A program made the position numbers and the translations under genes. Under the pieces are notes generated by a model. The model worked only from the letters and a program-made list of their open reading frames with translations, was not told the origin of the DNA and did not search any database. This document shows, piece after piece, positions 63,302 to 64,000 of a stretch of DNA of 64,000 nucleotides. The stretch is from CANHVK01 sp046304235. GTDB taxonomy: Bacteria; Bacteroidota; Bacteroidia; Flavobacteriales_D; Crocinitomicaceae. The stretch's first letter is position 1. Each line of letters starts with the position of its first letter. The stretch covers positions 1 to 64,000 of the forward strand of contig JBKCEW010000149.1 of NCBI GenBank assembly GCA_046304235.1, read 5' to 3'.

Positions 63302-63355
63302 AATTCGTTTTCTAAAAAAGTAGTTTAACGTTTGCGATGCGAAAATAGTATATTT

Positions 63356-63970
63356 CTATCTGAAAATCCGCCATTTATTTTTTAAAGCGGTCATTCTGAA
63401 ATCATCAAGCAATTCATTTATCCCTTTGTCACGCAGTTTTTTCTTTAGTTTAAAGGTTCCTTTTCCCATTTTTAAATCAAATTCATCTTCAAATAATGGA
63501 ATGACACATAAAAAATGAACTTCTTTATTTTCCATTTTAATCGGTGCTAATTCATCAGAAAATAAATCTGGTTCTACAAGCATCAGGTATTTTTGCTTCA
63601 TCGTAGGGGAAAGCGGTTCAATAGGATTTCCGTTTGCGAACGTATGTCCATCCCCATACCACGTTTGTTTTTCAAGTAGGTGATTTCCTAATTTTTCTAT
63701 CCAATTTTTTACCCAACTCATTGTTGGAATATCGTCGTTCAAATCCCAATAACTTGGCAAGCAAAAAACGAGTTCGATGTGTTTATGAGCTTTATTTTTT
63801 TCTGTAGCAGGTTGTTCGTACGCTGATAAACCATTGGTCATCATGAAAGTTACTCCTTTACGTTCTTTAGAAGAAATGTTTAACGAAGTAAATGTTTGAT
63901 TATCAGTTTTTATTTCTTCAATGGCATTTGCACCAAATCGTTTTATTAAAGCCTCTTGGAATAAATTCAT
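63356..63970 (-). CDS. suppressor-of-fused (SUFU) domain protein
   Basis: A 204-residue soluble protein of the SUFU-like family, best known from eukaryotic Hedgehog signalling but widespread in bacteria. Visible segments are GVTFMMTNGLSAYEQP near residue 39, KHIELVFCLPSYWDL near 63, WYGDGHTFANGNP near 103, and HFLCVIPLFEDEFDLK near 148. In bacteria it often acts as an immunity protein to polymorphic toxins, but no toxin gene is adjacent, so this is inference. It may form an operon with the Wzz-like gene (54-nt gap) only loosely. Confidence 0.88.
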   Translation of the reverse strand: MNLFQEALIKRFGANAIEEIKTDNQTFTSLNISSKERKGVTFMMTNGLSAYEQPATEKNKAHKHIELVFCLPSYWDLNDDIPTMSWVKNWIEKLGNHLLEKQTWYGDGHTFANGNPIEPLSPTMKQKYLMLVEPDLFSDELAPIKMENKEVHFLCVIPLFEDEFDLKMGKGTFKLKKKLRDKGINELLDDFRMTALKNKWRIFR

Positions 63971-64000
63971 AGTGTAAATTTAATCAACAAGTGCTAATTC

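Noticed and set aside
63302..63355. Promoter for the Wzz-like gene
   Set aside because: Only a partial match (TATTTTCG on the minus strand) is present, two features short of the other boxes, so I did not call it.
1..64000. CRISPR array, tRNA cluster or prophage
   Set aside because: No regularly spaced direct repeats, no cloverleaf-capable gaps and no phage structural genes were seen; the only mobile DNA is the insertion sequence.

Overview
The window is AT-rich chromosomal DNA from a member of the Bacteroidota, most likely the Flavobacteriia. The evidence is direct: promoters carry the phylum's TAnnTTTG element, genes lack obvious Shine-Dalgarno sequences, and there are phylum-typical proteins (an IPExxxVDY-type protein beside rnc and pyk, a choice-of-anchor-V protein with a type IX secretion sorting domain, a DUF5686 outer-membrane protein, a prokaryotic HU-CCDC81/SPOR protein and an FtsB/DivIC protein). 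I cannot assign a family or genus. No rRNA, tRNA, CRISPR array, prophage or replication origin is visible, and no gap without a gene exceeds 300 bases.

Layout. 1-9.5 kb: a lipoprotein, then the minus-strand block acpP-fabF-rnc-IPExxxVDY-pyk facing purN, followed by queA and the CBS-protein/nadK pair. 9.6-12.8 kb: a small conserved gene, rseP, tryptophan 2,3-dioxygenase and an NTF2-like protein. 12.9-15.7 kb: an AddB-like nuclease. 15.8-20 kb: small unknown genes, a HAD-like phosphatase, a TerC transporter, and an IS1595-type insertion sequence inside a palindromic repeat. 20-23.2 kb: a minus-strand operon coupling an LtaS-like phosphoglycerol transferase to a diacylglycerol/lipid kinase. 23.3-28 kb: AIM24-like protein, NhaD antiporter, ClC channel and FtsB-like protein. 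28-31.3 kb: metallo-hydrolase, small membrane protein, lpxB and SpoIID-like protein. 31.4-37.6 kb: lipoprotein, HemJ, enoyl-CoA hydratase, flippase, YraN, M48 protease, cyclase and two small genes. 37.6-41.6 kb: sucA-sucB. 41.7-56.3 kb: ORF6N/PLD-like protein, aspS, rnpA-S41 protease, O-antigen-ligase-like protein, DUF5686, kdsB, HU/SPOR protein, C1 peptidase, BlaI-like regulator, phosphoesterase and a HepT/MntA toxin-antitoxin pair. 56.4-64 kb: ileS, the T9SS cargo protein, a second O-antigen-ligase-like protein with a chain-length determinant, and a SUFU-domain protein.

How it works together. Most genes are housekeeping: central carbon metabolism (pyk, sucAB), fatty-acid synthesis (acpP, fabF), translation (aspS, ileS, queA, rnpA) and envelope building (lpxB, kdsB, two Wzy/WaaL-like proteins, flippase, Wzz, rseP, LtaS-like). 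The accessory content is small: the IS element with its split repeat, the HEPN/MNT pair, and the ORF6N/PLD-like protein. I found no clearly undescribed multi-gene system. The most useful signals are the regular promoter-to-start spacing (21 exact TAnnTTTG boxes in two spacing classes), the exactly reconstructable IS insertion, the LtaS/lipid-kinase coupling, the HU-membrane-SPOR architecture and the CxxCH motif in a T9SS cargo protein.
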